Source: Lysinibacillus_B sp042920265 (GTDB lineage Bacteria; Bacillota; Bacilli; Bacillales_A; Planococcaceae). Taken from it: DNA of 64,000 nucleotides. The notes under the pieces are model-generated. The model was not told the DNA's origin and made no database searches. It saw only the letters and a program-made list of their open reading frames with translations. The DNA is taken from positions 146,516 through 210,515 of the forward strand of contig NZ_JBDQZI010000006.1 in NCBI RefSeq assembly GCF_042920265.1. Reading direction: 5' to 3'. The translations under genes and the position numbers were made by a program. Positions 8,589 to 17,066 of this stretch are shown in pieces. The first letter of the stretch is position 1, and each line of letters starts with the position of its first letter.

Positions 8589-8734
8589 ATGTTGCCACCT
8601 CCCTTACTACCCTTTATGCTATGCTGAGACGAACAGTACGAATAGGCAATCGACAGGTGGAACCGTTTAGTTTTTTTTTCGTTTATGTTATAGTAACTAA
8701 TGCATTGTAAAAAATAGTTAGGAGAGTTTCGTTT

Positions 8735-9577
8735 ATGAAAAAGACAGTTTTTGCTTTGACGCTAGCCGCTTCAATCGGCTTAGCTGCATGTAGTAATCCT
8801 GGTGATGAAGTAGTTGTATCTACAGCATCAGGTGACATTACACAAGATGAATTTTATGCTGAAATCAAAAAATTAGCTGGGGCTCCATTACTTGAACAAG
8901 TGGTCGTCAATAAAATTTTAAATGACAAATACAAAGTGACAGATGAAGAGATTCAAGCTGAATATGATGCAATTAAAGAACAGTACGGTGACCAATTCCA
9001 AATGGCTTTAGCATCGAGCGGTTTAACAGAAGAAACGTTCAAGCAAAATATACGTTTCCAATTATTACAGGAAAAAGCAACAGAGGACGTAAAGGTAACG
9101 GACGAAGACATTCAGGCTTACTATGATCAAGCCAAATATGAATTAAACGCTCGTCATATTTTAGTCGAAACTGAAGAAGAAGCAAAGGCGATTGTCGAAG
9201 AATTAAAAAATGGGGCGGACTTCGCTGAAGTGGCAAAAGAAAAGTCGAAAGACGGTTCTGCTGCAGAAGGTGGCAATTTAGGTTGGTTCACAGTTGGGAA
9301 AATGGTGCCTGAATTTAACGACGCTGCTTATGCACTGGAGTTAAATACGGTATCTGAACCCGTAAAATCACAGTTCGGTTACCATATTATCGAAGTAACG
9401 GACAAGCGTGAAGTAGAAGGCTACGGTACGTTAGAAGAGAAAAAAGAAGAAATTACTGAAGCTTTAAAAGCAACAAAAGCTGACTGGAACACAATCGAAG
9501 CGCAGTTAATCGAAGAAGCAAAAATAGAAGTAAAAGATGCTGACTTAAAAGACGCATTCCAATCTAAAGAGCAATAA
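8735..9577 (+). CDS. prsA: Foldase lipoprotein PrsA (peptidyl-prolyl isomerase)
   Basis: A 280-residue lipoprotein: signal peptide with lipobox LAAC (Cys19), an N-terminal helical domain, and a parvulin domain around residues 138-226 (ARHILVETEEEAK ... GGNLGWFTVGKMVPEF ... SQFGYHIIEV). PrsA folds secreted proteins outside the membrane. ATG 8735 is preceded by AGGAGAG. Its neighbour hpr also lies beside prsA in B. subtilis, and ecsAB affects secretion too. Confidence 0.97.
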   Translation: MKKTVFALTLAASIGLAACSNPGDEVVVSTASGDITQDEFYAEIKKLAGAPLLEQVVVNKILNDKYKVTDEEIQAEYDAIKEQYGDQFQMALASSGLTEETFKQNIRFQLLQEKATEDVKVTDEDIQAYYDQAKYELNARHILVETEEEAKAIVEELKNGADFAEVAKEKSKDGSAAEGGNLGWFTVGKMVPEFNDAAYALELNTVSEPVKSQFGYHIIEVTDKREVEGYGTLEEKKEEITEALKATKADWNTIEAQLIEEAKIEVKDADLKDAFQSKEQ

Positions 9578-9587
9578 TATAAACAAA

Positions 9588-9748
9588 AAATGGGGGTGTC
9601 CAGAAAGTAAAAACTTTCTGGACACCCCTTTACTTCTTAATAATGATCCATTAAGAAATATTGCTCCTGCGGTGGTCACATCAAAATGCCACCATCCTCG
9701 TCGCAAGATGCCGTCTCAAAATGTCTTTTCAGACGGCCCTTTTTTTAG
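9588..9748. repeat. Multi-hairpin intergenic element, family B copy 1
   Basis: A ~160 bp unit: hairpin GGGGTGTCCAGAAAG/CTTTCTGGACACCCC at the left, a linker containing ATATTGCTCCTGCGGTGGTC and GCCACCATCCTCGTCGCAA, and a right hairpin GCCGTCT/AGACGGC. The same unit occurs inverted at 48517-48682. Here it lies between convergent prsA and yjdM and the outer hairpins can terminate both. Confidence 0.8.
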
Positions 9749-10083
9749 ATTTTCTTTACAAACTCAGACTTTAACTTCATCGCACCGAAGCCATCGATTT
9801 TGCAGTCAATATTGTGGTCGCCTTCTACTAAACGGATACCTTTTACTTTCGTACCTTGTTTTAGATTCTGCGAGCTACCTTTCACCTTTAAATCTTTGAT
9901 CACTGTAACGGTGTCGCCATCTTGAAGTAAGTTGCCGTTTGCATCACGTACAACTAAGCCCTCTTCTGTAACTTCTTCTGCTGTCATAGGCCATTCATGA
10001 GCACATTCAGGGCATACGTAATTCACGCCATCCTCGTATGTGTATTCAGAATTACATTTTGGACAGTTTGGTAAATTAGCCAT
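9745..10083 (-). CDS. yjdM: PhnA/YjdM zinc-ribbon protein
   Basis: A 112-residue protein with an N-terminal zinc ribbon (CPKC at residues 8-11 and CPEC near residue 25) and the conserved C-terminal PhnA domain (VRDANGNLLQDGDTVTVIKDLKVKG ... KGIRLV, here cited in parts). The family was named for phosphonate operons in E. coli but its biochemical role remains unclear. ATG 10083 follows AAGGAGGAACTC. It stands alone, facing prsA. Confidence 0.92.
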   Translation of the reverse strand: MANLPNCPKCNSEYTYEDGVNYVCPECAHEWPMTAEEVTEEGLVVRDANGNLLQDGDTVTVIKDLKVKGSSQNLKQGTKVKGIRLVEGDHNIDCKIDGFGAMKLKSEFVKKI

Positions 10084-10194
10084 ACTTTTTGAGTTCCTCC
10101 TTGTCGCTTGTCCCCTCTATACTGACATAACTTCAGCATTATCACAAGATAGAAAAAATAGTCCCTCATTTACTATATAAACTTATAACGAGCA

Positions 10195-10758
10195 AATTCA
10201 CAAACATATATTACCAGTTAAGTAACCGTTGATTTCCGCTCCATTCGGCTCGCTTTCCACGGGCATGGCTTCAGCCTCCTCGTCGCTCGTACCTCGCTCC
10301 TGCGGGGTCTTCAGCTCATGCTATTCCCGTAGGAGTCTCGCCGATTCCGCTTCAATTAACTGGCAAGTCATTTTTGATCACGTTTTTCTAAAAAAATGCT
10401 TCTATAAAGGAAATATTTTTTTATCAATACACTTGGTTGAGTACAATGATCAGTTGTTAAAAATAAAGAGAGATTCTCATCCATTTCGGTAGAGGCTGGG
10501 CAATTATACATGCAAACGGAAAGAAAATGATTTCTTTTAAAGAAGAGAAGTATTCACTTTTGCCGTAGCGCGCCGTAGCCACAGGAGCCAAGATTTTCTT
10601 TGCGACGAAAGCGCAAGCGTCAGGAGCAGGAACAGGAGATCTAAACAGGCCACGCCTGTTTTAGCTCCTGTGTAGGCTGTGGCAAAGCGCGGAGGCTATG
10701 ATACATGTCTTTTACTATTCAACTGGTATTTTTAGGATGTATTTTTGCTCATTCAGAG
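10195..10758. repeat. Long intergenic repeat, family A copy 2
   Basis: Second ~564 bp copy, same orientation as 4346-4894. The GC-rich block is almost base-for-base the same; the middle is more diverged. The terminal nested hairpin is kept (10578-10584/10677-10683; 10632-10638/10665-10671; 10643-10650/10654-10661) with the inner loop changed from CGC to CAC, and about 44 extra bases are inserted on the 5' side between outer and middle stems. Confidence 0.85.
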
Positions 10759-10775
10759 TATAAAACAAATTTCCA

Positions 10776-11351
10776 TTAAGCCCCTTTATAAATCCCCGTT
10801 TTGACAAGTTTTTTTAATGCCGGTAAAAACACTTCATCTGGGACATTCATATAGTTCGGTAAATCGATACTTTGAAAAACAAACGCAATGATAAGTGCAT
10901 TCGGGATTGTGTCGTCTACTACGCCTTCTTCTTTTCCTTTGTTGACCATCGCTTGCAGTGGTGCATACATATCCTGATGTAGCCTACTTAAATGCTCCAT
11001 CTTGTCCACGATTTCTTGTTTTCCTTTTGGTTCAATGACATGTGCCATTGAAAAGATACGATGTAAATCCTTTGAAGCTAAAATAATATCAAGTACTTCA
11101 TCGAGTTGATGCTCAAAAGCTTGCTCGTGATCGACAGCAGCAAATTGTTGAATCATTTGTTGAATATGCTCCAGCATAAAATCCACGACTAGCTCTTCTT
11201 TATTTGTATAATATTTATAAATGGCTGCCCGTGAAACGTTTAACGCTTCTGCCAACAAGCTAATATTATACCCTTCATAACCGACCGTTAATAATAGTCG
11301 CTCTGTTTCTCGGAAGATTTCTGTTGTTGAAAATTTTCTTTCTCTAGCCAA
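10776..11351 (-). CDS. TetR-family regulator
   Basis: A ~191-residue TetR-type repressor: the helix-turn-helix is at residues ~25-47 (ISLLAEALNVSRAAIYKYYTNKEEL cited in part: NVSRAAIYKYYTNK), with a divergent ligand domain. TTG 11351 sits 8 nt after GAGG, while the upstream GTG 11360 overlaps the ribosome site; TTG is preferred. It follows the FNT channel gene on the same strand by 81 bp, so it probably controls that gene or is co-transcribed with it. The ligand is unknown. Confidence 0.75.
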   Translation of the reverse strand: MARERKFSTTEIFRETERLLLTVGYEGYNISLLAEALNVSRAAIYKYYTNKEELVVDFMLEHIQQMIQQFAAVDHEQAFEHQLDEVLDIILASKDLHRIFSMAHVIEPKGKQEIVDKMEHLSRLHQDMYAPLQAMVNKGKEEGVVDDTIPNALIIAFVFQSIDLPNYMNVPDEVFLPALKKLVKTGIYKGA

Positions 11352-11432
11352 AGCATTCACCTCAATAAGCGTTCTCTAAATGCCTTGATTATAACATTAT
11401 TCATTACAATTATTACAATTGATACAAGACCG

Positions 11433-12197
11433 TCACTTTCGCACTTGACTGTACCAAAATGCAAAGCCGATGAAAACAGCTCCACCAATCGCATTTCCAA
11501 TAGATACAGGTATTAAATTATGTATAAGCCCACTAAGCGATACAAGCTCTCCATGTGGAATCATCAACGCCAGAGAAAACAATGTCATATTTGCTACACT
11601 GTGCTCAAAGCCTGCTGTAATAAACGGATAAATACAACAGAAAATCAACAAAATTTTCGCTGCCTCATTTTTCACTTTATAACAGCTCCAAACCGCCATA
11701 CAAACAAGAATATTACATAAAATACCTCGAAACAGAAGTTCAGTAAAAGGAATATTCATCTTAATCCCTGCAATTTTTTCGATATAGGCACCTGTTTCGC
11801 CACTTGCTAAACCTGCCATAAAAAAGAGCCATGCGACAACAAACGAACCAATAAAGTTCCCTATCCAGCTAACCACCCATACTTTCCCTAAATCGCCCCA
11901 GGTCGTTTGTTTTTCAAGCGCCCCTACTGTCATGACTAAATTATTACCTGTATACAAATCCGCTCCACCAAGCATGACCATACTGAGTGCTACACCAAAT
12001 GAAATTCCCTGTATGATTTTCATGCTTGGTGCCCCTACTGGATCAAGCAAGCCCCCAATCGTGACTAACAAAATCATCCCGAAACCAACAAATATCCCAC
12101 CAAGCATTGTCAAAAATAAATACCCTAGTTTATTCTGCTCCCACGTCATCTTTTTCATCTTCGCTGCGGCACTAAGCGCTTCAAATGTTTCTTTCAT
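11433..12197 (-). CDS. Formate/nitrite transporter (FNT) family channel
   Basis: A 254-residue FNT protein with six membrane segments and family motifs GADLYTGNN, GNFIGS, LVCMAVW, GFEHSVANM and NAIGGAVF. FNT pentamers pass formate, nitrite, hydrosulfide or lactate. The exact substrate cannot be read from sequence. ATG 12197 follows GGAAGTGAGAAG. A small palindrome, TTAATT-ATAAC-AATTAA, lies ~48 bp upstream (12245-12261) and could be an operator for the adjacent TetR. Confidence 0.88.
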   Translation of the reverse strand: MKETFEALSAAAKMKKMTWEQNKLGYLFLTMLGGIFVGFGMILLVTIGGLLDPVGAPSMKIIQGISFGVALSMVMLGGADLYTGNNLVMTVGALEKQTTWGDLGKVWVVSWIGNFIGSFVVAWLFFMAGLASGETGAYIEKIAGIKMNIPFTELLFRGILCNILVCMAVWSCYKVKNEAAKILLIFCCIYPFITAGFEHSVANMTLFSLALMIPHGELVSLSGLIHNLIPVSIGNAIGGAVFIGFAFWYSQVRK

Positions 12198-12458
12198 CTT
12201 CTCACTTCCCGCACTTTTTTTATAATGATTGCACTACTTATTCGTTAATTATAACAATTAAGTGAACAATCGCATTTGTTTTTGTAAATAAATCGTAATA
12301 TTTCACCCTAAAAACGAACATTAATAACTAAGCAAGCGCTATTAGTACGGTTTTTTCTTTATTTTTTGCTTTTCACACAAAATTATTATCAATTTTGCCA
12401 TTTATTTTTGAAAACAGTATATTATAATGGAGAAATAAACTTTTAAGGAGTGTTCCAC

Positions 12459-13556
12459 ATGAATACAACGACTAAACGCGCTTACAATTTCAACGCTGGT
12501 CCATCTGCTTTACCACTAGAAGTATTAGAAGTTGCACAAAAAGAATTACTAGATTTCCAAAACACAGGTATGTCATTAATGGAGATGAGTCACCGCAGTG
12601 CGACATTCGAAGAAGTACATAACGGTGCAATCGAGCGTCTACGCAAAATTTATAACATCCCTGAAAACTATGAAGTGCTATTCTTACAAGGTGGTGCTAG
12701 CCTTCAATTCACAATGATTCCGATGAACTTCTTACAGCAAGATCAAACGGCTAGCTATGTATTAACAGGTTCTTGGTCTGAAAAAGCAGTGAAAGAAGCT
12801 AAATTATTTGGTAAACCAGTAGAAGCTGCTTCTACAAAAGAAAACAAATACAAAAACATCCCTACTGTAGAAGATATCAACTTTAACGCTGACGATGCTT
12901 ATGTACACATTACATCAAACAACACAATTTACGGTACACAGTGGAAAGTATTCCCTGAGACTGGTAATGTACCTTTAGTAGCGGATATGTCTTCTGATAT
13001 CCTTTCTAAACCAGTAGATGTTTCTAAGTTCGGTATCATCTATGCGGGCGCTCAGAAAAACTTAGGTCCATCTGGCGTAACAGTTGTGATTATCCGTAAA
13101 GACTTATTAGAAAAAGCGAATACGAATATTCCGACAATGTTAAAATACACAACACATGCGGATAACAACTCTTTATACAATACACCACCAACATTCGGCA
13201 TTTATATGTTAGGCGAAGTATTAAAATGGGTTGAAAATCAAGGCGGCTTAGAAAAAATCGCACAAAACAACGAAGAAAAAGCGGCATTAATTTATGACGT
13301 AATCGACAACTCAAACGGCTTCTACTACGGTCATGCAGAAGAAGGCTCTCGTTCATTAATGAACATTACATTCCGTGTAGCTGACGAAGAATTAGAGAAA
13401 AAATTCTTAGCAGAAGCAAAAGCGGCTGGCTTTGTTGGCTTAAACGGTCACCGTTCTGTAGGTGGTTGCCGTGCGTCTACGTACAACGCTGTACCACGAG
13501 AAGCTTGCCAAGCGCTTGCTGACTTCATGGTAAAATTCCAACAAGATAATCAATAA
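12459..13556 (+). CDS. serC: Phosphoserine aminotransferase
   Basis: A 365-residue class-V aminotransferase for the second step of serine synthesis. N-terminal YNFNAGPSALP, the GSWSEKA segment and the PLP lysine in GAQKNLGPSG (Lys200) are intact; the C-terminus GHRSVGGCRASTYNA is typical. ATG 12459 follows AAGGAGTG; the frame from 12450 overlaps that site. It lies 3.5 kb from serA, with the pathway's first gene under a T-box. Confidence 0.97.
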   Translation: MNTTTKRAYNFNAGPSALPLEVLEVAQKELLDFQNTGMSLMEMSHRSATFEEVHNGAIERLRKIYNIPENYEVLFLQGGASLQFTMIPMNFLQQDQTASYVLTGSWSEKAVKEAKLFGKPVEAASTKENKYKNIPTVEDINFNADDAYVHITSNNTIYGTQWKVFPETGNVPLVADMSSDILSKPVDVSKFGIIYAGAQKNLGPSGVTVVIIRKDLLEKANTNIPTMLKYTTHADNNSLYNTPPTFGIYMLGEVLKWVENQGGLEKIAQNNEEKAALIYDVIDNSNGFYYGHAEEGSRSLMNITFRVADEELEKKFLAEAKAAGFVGLNGHRSVGGCRASTYNAVPREACQALADFMVKFQQDNQ

Positions 13557-13563
13557 TGTATGT

Positions 13564-13599
13564 TAAACCTCAAAGGCAATGCCTTTGGGGTTTATTTTT
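13564..13599 (+). terminator. serC terminator
   Basis: AAACCTCAAAGGCA pairs with TGCCTTTGGGGTTT, followed by ATTTTTT. Confidence 0.88.
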
Positions 13600-13634
13600 T
13601 ATGATGCTGCACGATGTATATTCTTTTCTTATGC

Positions 13635-13674
13635 AAAAAAATGACTGAGGGGTCTATCATGCCCCTCAGCCATT
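13635..13674 (-). terminator. yhaM terminator
   Basis: Minus strand: TGGCTGAGGGG pairs with CCCCTCAGTCA, followed by TTTTTTT. Confidence 0.85.
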
Positions 13675-14610
13675 TTAAATAGTTGGCTTATAAAATGAGC
13701 GGTTATCTAGCGGGAATAGTCGCTCTGTAAATTCGCCTGGCTTCGTCTTTTCAAGTGCTCGTGTTAACATATTCATTTTTGCATCAATATTATCGATATA
13801 ATGAATGATTTCCGCCTCTTGAATCATTGGCTTTTTCGGACTACCCCATTCTTCTTTTCCATGATGCGATAATACGATATGTTGCAATAGCATGACTTCT
13901 TCGCCTTCAATATTTAATTCCTTTGCCGTTTGACCGATTTCATCGACCATGATGGTAATATGCCCAAGCAGATTCCCTTCCACTGTATACGCTGTGCCAA
14001 CAGGTCCTGTTAATTCAATCACCTTACCGATATCATGTAAAATGATGCCTGCATACATTAAATCGCGGTTTAACGTTGGGTATAAATCACAAATCGCTTG
14101 ACTTAAACGAAGCATCGATACCACATGATCTAATAAACCTGATGCATAATCATGATGGTTTTTAGATGCTGCTGGGAAAATTAATAAACTCTCTTGATGC
14201 TTTTTCATGATATGGCGTGTGATACGTGAAATATTGGGGTTTTTAATTTCAAAGAAAAATTGCGTTAAGTCTTCAAACATCTGCTCTTTTGGAATCGCAG
14301 CTGTCGGCAATAAATCGCTAATTTGTATCCCTTCATCTGGACGTGCCACACGAATTTGTTTAATGCGTAGTTGGTTTTTCCCACGGTAATCATGGATTTC
14401 CCCACCTACTCGTACAATGGCTTGTGCACAGTACATTTGCTCATGCTCTTCATTTGTATCCCAAAGTTTCGCTTCTATGTCGCCACTGCGATCTTGTAAA
14501 ATAAGCGACATAAACGGTTTCCCTACCGTTGTCACACCTTTTTTCGCTTCTTTAATTAATAAATATTGATCTACTTGCTCCCCTACTTGGAGTTTCGTAA
14601 TCCCATTCAC
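13675..14610 (-). CDS. yhaM: 3'-5' exoribonuclease YhaM
   Basis: A ~311-residue enzyme with N-terminal OB-fold (GEQVDQYLLIKEAKKG ... LQDRSGDIEAKLWD) and C-terminal HD domain (NHHDYASGLLDHVVSM, LHDIGKVIEL, HHGKEEWGSPKKP). It follows B. subtilis YhaM closely through to the final NRSFYKPT. YhaM degrades RNA and single-stranded DNA from the 3' end. Only non-ATG starts are available: GTG 14610 has AGGAG at 9 nt, while TTG 14616 is too close to it. Confidence 0.95.
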   Translation of the reverse strand: MNGITKLQVGEQVDQYLLIKEAKKGVTTVGKPFMSLILQDRSGDIEAKLWDTNEEHEQMYCAQAIVRVGGEIHDYRGKNQLRIKQIRVARPDEGIQISDLLPTAAIPKEQMFEDLTQFFFEIKNPNISRITRHIMKKHQESLLIFPAASKNHHDYASGLLDHVVSMLRLSQAICDLYPTLNRDLMYAGIILHDIGKVIELTGPVGTAYTVEGNLLGHITIMVDEIGQTAKELNIEGEEVMLLQHIVLSHHGKEEWGSPKKPMIQEAEIIHYIDNIDAKMNMLTRALEKTKPGEFTERLFPLDNRSFYKPTI

Positions 14611-14878
14611 GAACAATCGCTCCTTTACTAACTGTCCTATTCTATCCCTTTTTATTGTATCACGCTTAGATCAGCATTTTCGATTGAAAAGGGTTATTTG
14701 CACAAATTTGAAATTTGCTCTGGTGGATTACAAGTAAAAAGGATTTAACATGATAATGCATATTCGTCATAGACATGTAATATTTTAGAAAATCTTAAAA
14801 GCTATGTAATCGGTTTCGTGAATTATCAAACTATTTCATGTATAATAGAGTTATATTTCATAATAAAGGGTGGTTAAA

Positions 14879-15064
14879 ATGGAGAATTATCGCTTCACTG
14901 CATTCGAAAAAACTGGAGAAACATTGTTCGATGAAGTATGGAATTTTGATAGTGATGAAACGGCTAAAATCGAAGGACAAAAGAAAATCGAAGAAAAAGG
15001 TGTTGCTGAAAAAACACACCGCCTAGTAAATACAACTGGAAAATTAATTTTGTTCCATGTGTAA
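14879..15064 (+). CDS. yhzD: YhzD-like small protein
   Basis: A 61-residue soluble protein, MENYRFTAFEKTGETLFDEV onwards, with the ending THRLVNTTGKLILFHV that resembles the YhzD family near yhaM in Bacillus. Function is unknown. ATG 14879 follows AAAGGGTGG, and a TATAAT box lies ~40 bp upstream (around 14841). Confidence 0.7.
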   Translation: MENYRFTAFEKTGETLFDEVWNFDSDETAKIEGQKKIEEKGVAEKTHRLVNTTGKLILFHV

Positions 15065-15154
15065 AGCTATAAATGCAATCTGTTAATGCGTGGTAAAACG
15101 TACTAAAAGGCAAAATATTTAACACAAAATGCGATTACACATAGGTGGACATCC

Positions 15155-15205
15155 ATGAAACTTATACTTTCCTATCTGCCAAAAAAGGGCATCTCCCATA
15201 CATGA
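15155..15205 (+). CDS. Micro-ORF MKLILSYLPKKGISHT (copy 1)
   Basis: A 16-codon frame behind GGTGG with ATG at 15155. A second copy at 47251 reads MKLILSYPPKKTIV. The 26 bases 15151-15176 are identical in both copies. A flanking 6 bp stem is conserved with base changes that keep pairing (GGTGGA/TCTGCC here, GGCGGA/TCCGCC there). The stop codon falls in the loop of the next hairpin. It could be a translated micro-peptide or a structured RNA; no evidence of translation. Confidence 0.3.
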   Translation: MKLILSYLPKKGISHT

Positions 15206-15218
15206 GAGATGCCCTTAT
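15187..15218. terminator. Hairpin serving mainly the enoyl-CoA hydratase gene
   Basis: GGGCATCTC (15187-15195) pairs with GAGATGCCC (15206-15214). On the minus strand it is followed by TTTTTT, so it is a good terminator for the gene ending at 15279; on + the following tract is weak. Confidence 0.75.
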
Positions 15219-15278
15219 ACTATTTATAAAAGCTTTCAAGACAGTACGTCGTTTTTACGTTTCACAAAAATAAAGTCG

Positions 15279-16061
15279 TTACTTCCCGGTAAATTCCGGT
15301 GTACGTTTTTCGACAAATGCCTGAATACCTTCAAGATGATCTTTTGTTTGGCGCATCGCTGTTTGCCCCTTTGTTTCTCCTGCTAAAATGGCTTCAAGTT
15401 CTGGCAATTTAGTATCGTGTAAAATCTTCTTCGTTTCAATCATCGCAGCAATTGGTGATGCGAGTAATTTACCTACAATTTGATCCACCGTCGCAGCTGC
15501 CGTTCCTGGTGGTACATTGTAATCAATTAACCCAAGTGCTAATGCTTCTTGGCCGTTTAACACTTTACCTTCCCAAATCATTTGCTTCGCCTTCGGTGTA
15601 CCGACGCGCTCTTTCATAAAGAAGTGCCCGCCTCCATCTGGTATTAATCCAATACCAATAAAGTTCATTGCTAACTTACTCGATTCCTCAGCAACAACAA
15701 TATCACTGCCTAAAGCTATACTAAAGCCAAGCCCCGCTGAAGCACCATGGATTTGTGCAATGGTAATCATCGGCAATGTATAGTATGCACGTACTAGTCG
15801 CGAAACGTCGTCCATAATTCCACCAAAATCAGCGAAATCTGTGGAAGAGACCATCATTTTTACATCACCGCCCGCTGAAAATACTTTGCCTTCGCCTTTA
15901 ATGACAAGTACTTGTACGCCCTTTTCATTATGTAGCGCTTCAAAGCAATCCGCTAGCTCACGCATCATTCTCGAATCCATCGCATTCATCGCATTCGGAC
16001 GATTTAATGTTAGTACTGCTTTACGCTCTAAAATTTCTAATTTAATTGTTTCATAATCCAT
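15279..16061 (-). CDS. Enoyl-CoA hydratase/isomerase family protein
   Basis: A 260-residue crotonase-fold protein: LTLNRPNAMNAMD, oxyanion-hole motif FSAGGDVKMM, second motif QIHGASAGLGFSIALGSD cited in part, and IPDGGGHFF. B. subtilis YhaR is the probable counterpart by position. It may act in fatty-acid beta-oxidation. ATG 16061 follows AAGGGG. A FadR-like operator lies 24-37 bp upstream. Confidence 0.88.
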   Translation of the reverse strand: MDYETIKLEILERKAVLTLNRPNAMNAMDSRMMRELADCFEALHNEKGVQVLVIKGEGKVFSAGGDVKMMVSSTDFADFGGIMDDVSRLVRAYYTLPMITIAQIHGASAGLGFSIALGSDIVVAEESSKLAMNFIGIGLIPDGGGHFFMKERVGTPKAKQMIWEGKVLNGQEALALGLIDYNVPPGTAAATVDQIVGKLLASPIAAMIETKKILHDTKLPELEAILAGETKGQTAMRQTKDHLEGIQAFVEKRTPEFTGK

Positions 16062-16082
16062 CTTTAACACCCCTTTTTTAAA

Positions 16083-16100
16083 AATGAACTTTCATTCATT
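16083..16100. promoter_or_regulatory. FadR-like operator
   Basis: Read on the minus strand the site is TGAATGAAAGTTCATT (within 16083-16098), close to the B. subtilis FadR consensus TGAATGAnTAnTCATTCA. FadR represses beta-oxidation genes, which fits the gene behind it. Confidence 0.5.
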
Positions 16101-16199
16101 AAATTCGACATTTGCTCGAAAAAACCTTTATTTACTTAAATATTTTCCAACCTGTAATCCTTTAAATTTGTTTGCAAACCTTTTAACGTTTTACACATT

Positions 16200-16440
16200 A
16201 CAATCGTAAGACGGGCTACCATTAACTATCTTTAGTACCAAGACGTCGCTGTTCTTGTGAATCAACTAAAAACATTCCCCACAATGACCAAATTCCTTGC
16301 CCTCATCCAGTTCATAGGTTCTTAATCAACCTTCTTCGCTTCAATGAACTCACACGTTGTAGGAAGTCTCGCTAATCCCGCTCCATTCACAATCACGTCG
16401 TATTTGATACAAACAGCGCCCTTTGTATTTTGTTCATTGT
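16200..16440. repeat. Decayed family A-type GC-rich repeat
   Basis: The segment CTTCGCTTCAATGAACTCAC ... GTAGGAAGTCTCGCTAATCC resembles, with many changes, the family A core around 4455-4515. No gene is seen in the stretch from 16100 to the serA promoter. Confidence 0.4.
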
Positions 16441-16710
16441 TACATTCAGGCTCTATTAATATTTCCCCTTCTAATCTTGTCAAAACTGTGTCAAAATAAA
16501 AATGTTCGTCTTACTATTAAACGATCAACAAAAATGTATTTTTAAATTTTCTGCTAATTCAATGGTATCAATGTTTTCATATATCGATAACGCTTACATG
16601 AAAACACACCAAACACGAACATTAATGGACTTTATAATGATTTTCATTCGTATTTTGTTCATATTTAGACATTATCCAATACTTTTTCTTTATTTTTTTT
16701 CGAAAAATTG

Positions 16711-16740
16711 TTGACAAAAGTGAACAATCGGGATTATGAT
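16711..16740 (+). promoter_or_regulatory. Sigma-A-type promoter for serA leader
   Basis: TTGACA at 16711-16716 and TATGAT at 16735-16740 with 18 bp spacing, just upstream of the T-box leader. Confidence 0.65.
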
Positions 16741-16764
16741 GTTTACAAAATTAATCACGCAAAA

Positions 16765-17040
16765 TATTAGGACGGAGACACGCTCATCGTAATTCTTTCT
16801 TTAGAGAGCTGATGGTTGGTGCAAATCAGTGTAAGGTTCGAATCGAGTTCAACTCCCGAATAGATAGGCGGAAATTGAGTATGCCTATACGTCACATGCA
16901 CGTTACGCATTTGGTAAAGGTTGTATATAACATTTTTTAATGTTCCTTACAACGAAAAAGGGTGGTACCGCGTAAGCTTGTTTATTAACAGCCTTTCGCC
17001 CCTTACACAATGTTGTAAGGGACGAAAGGCTTTTTATTTT
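16765..17040 (+). promoter_or_regulatory. T-box riboswitch (probably serine) upstream of serA
   Basis: A full T-box leader: Stem I with the GAGAGCTGATGGTTGGTGC element (16803-16821), the T-box sequence AGGGTGGTACCGCG at 16959-16972, and a terminator GCCTTTCGCCCCTTAC/GTAAGGGACGAAAGGC (16991-17006/17015-17030) followed by TTTTTATTTT. In the specifier region UCA (16849-16851, followed by A) is the best serine codon; UCC (16854-16856) is an alternative. Uncharged tRNA-Ser would stabilise the antiterminator and switch serA on. Confidence 0.93.
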
Positions 17041-17066
17041 ACATTTTAAGGGAGCGAAACATTCAA

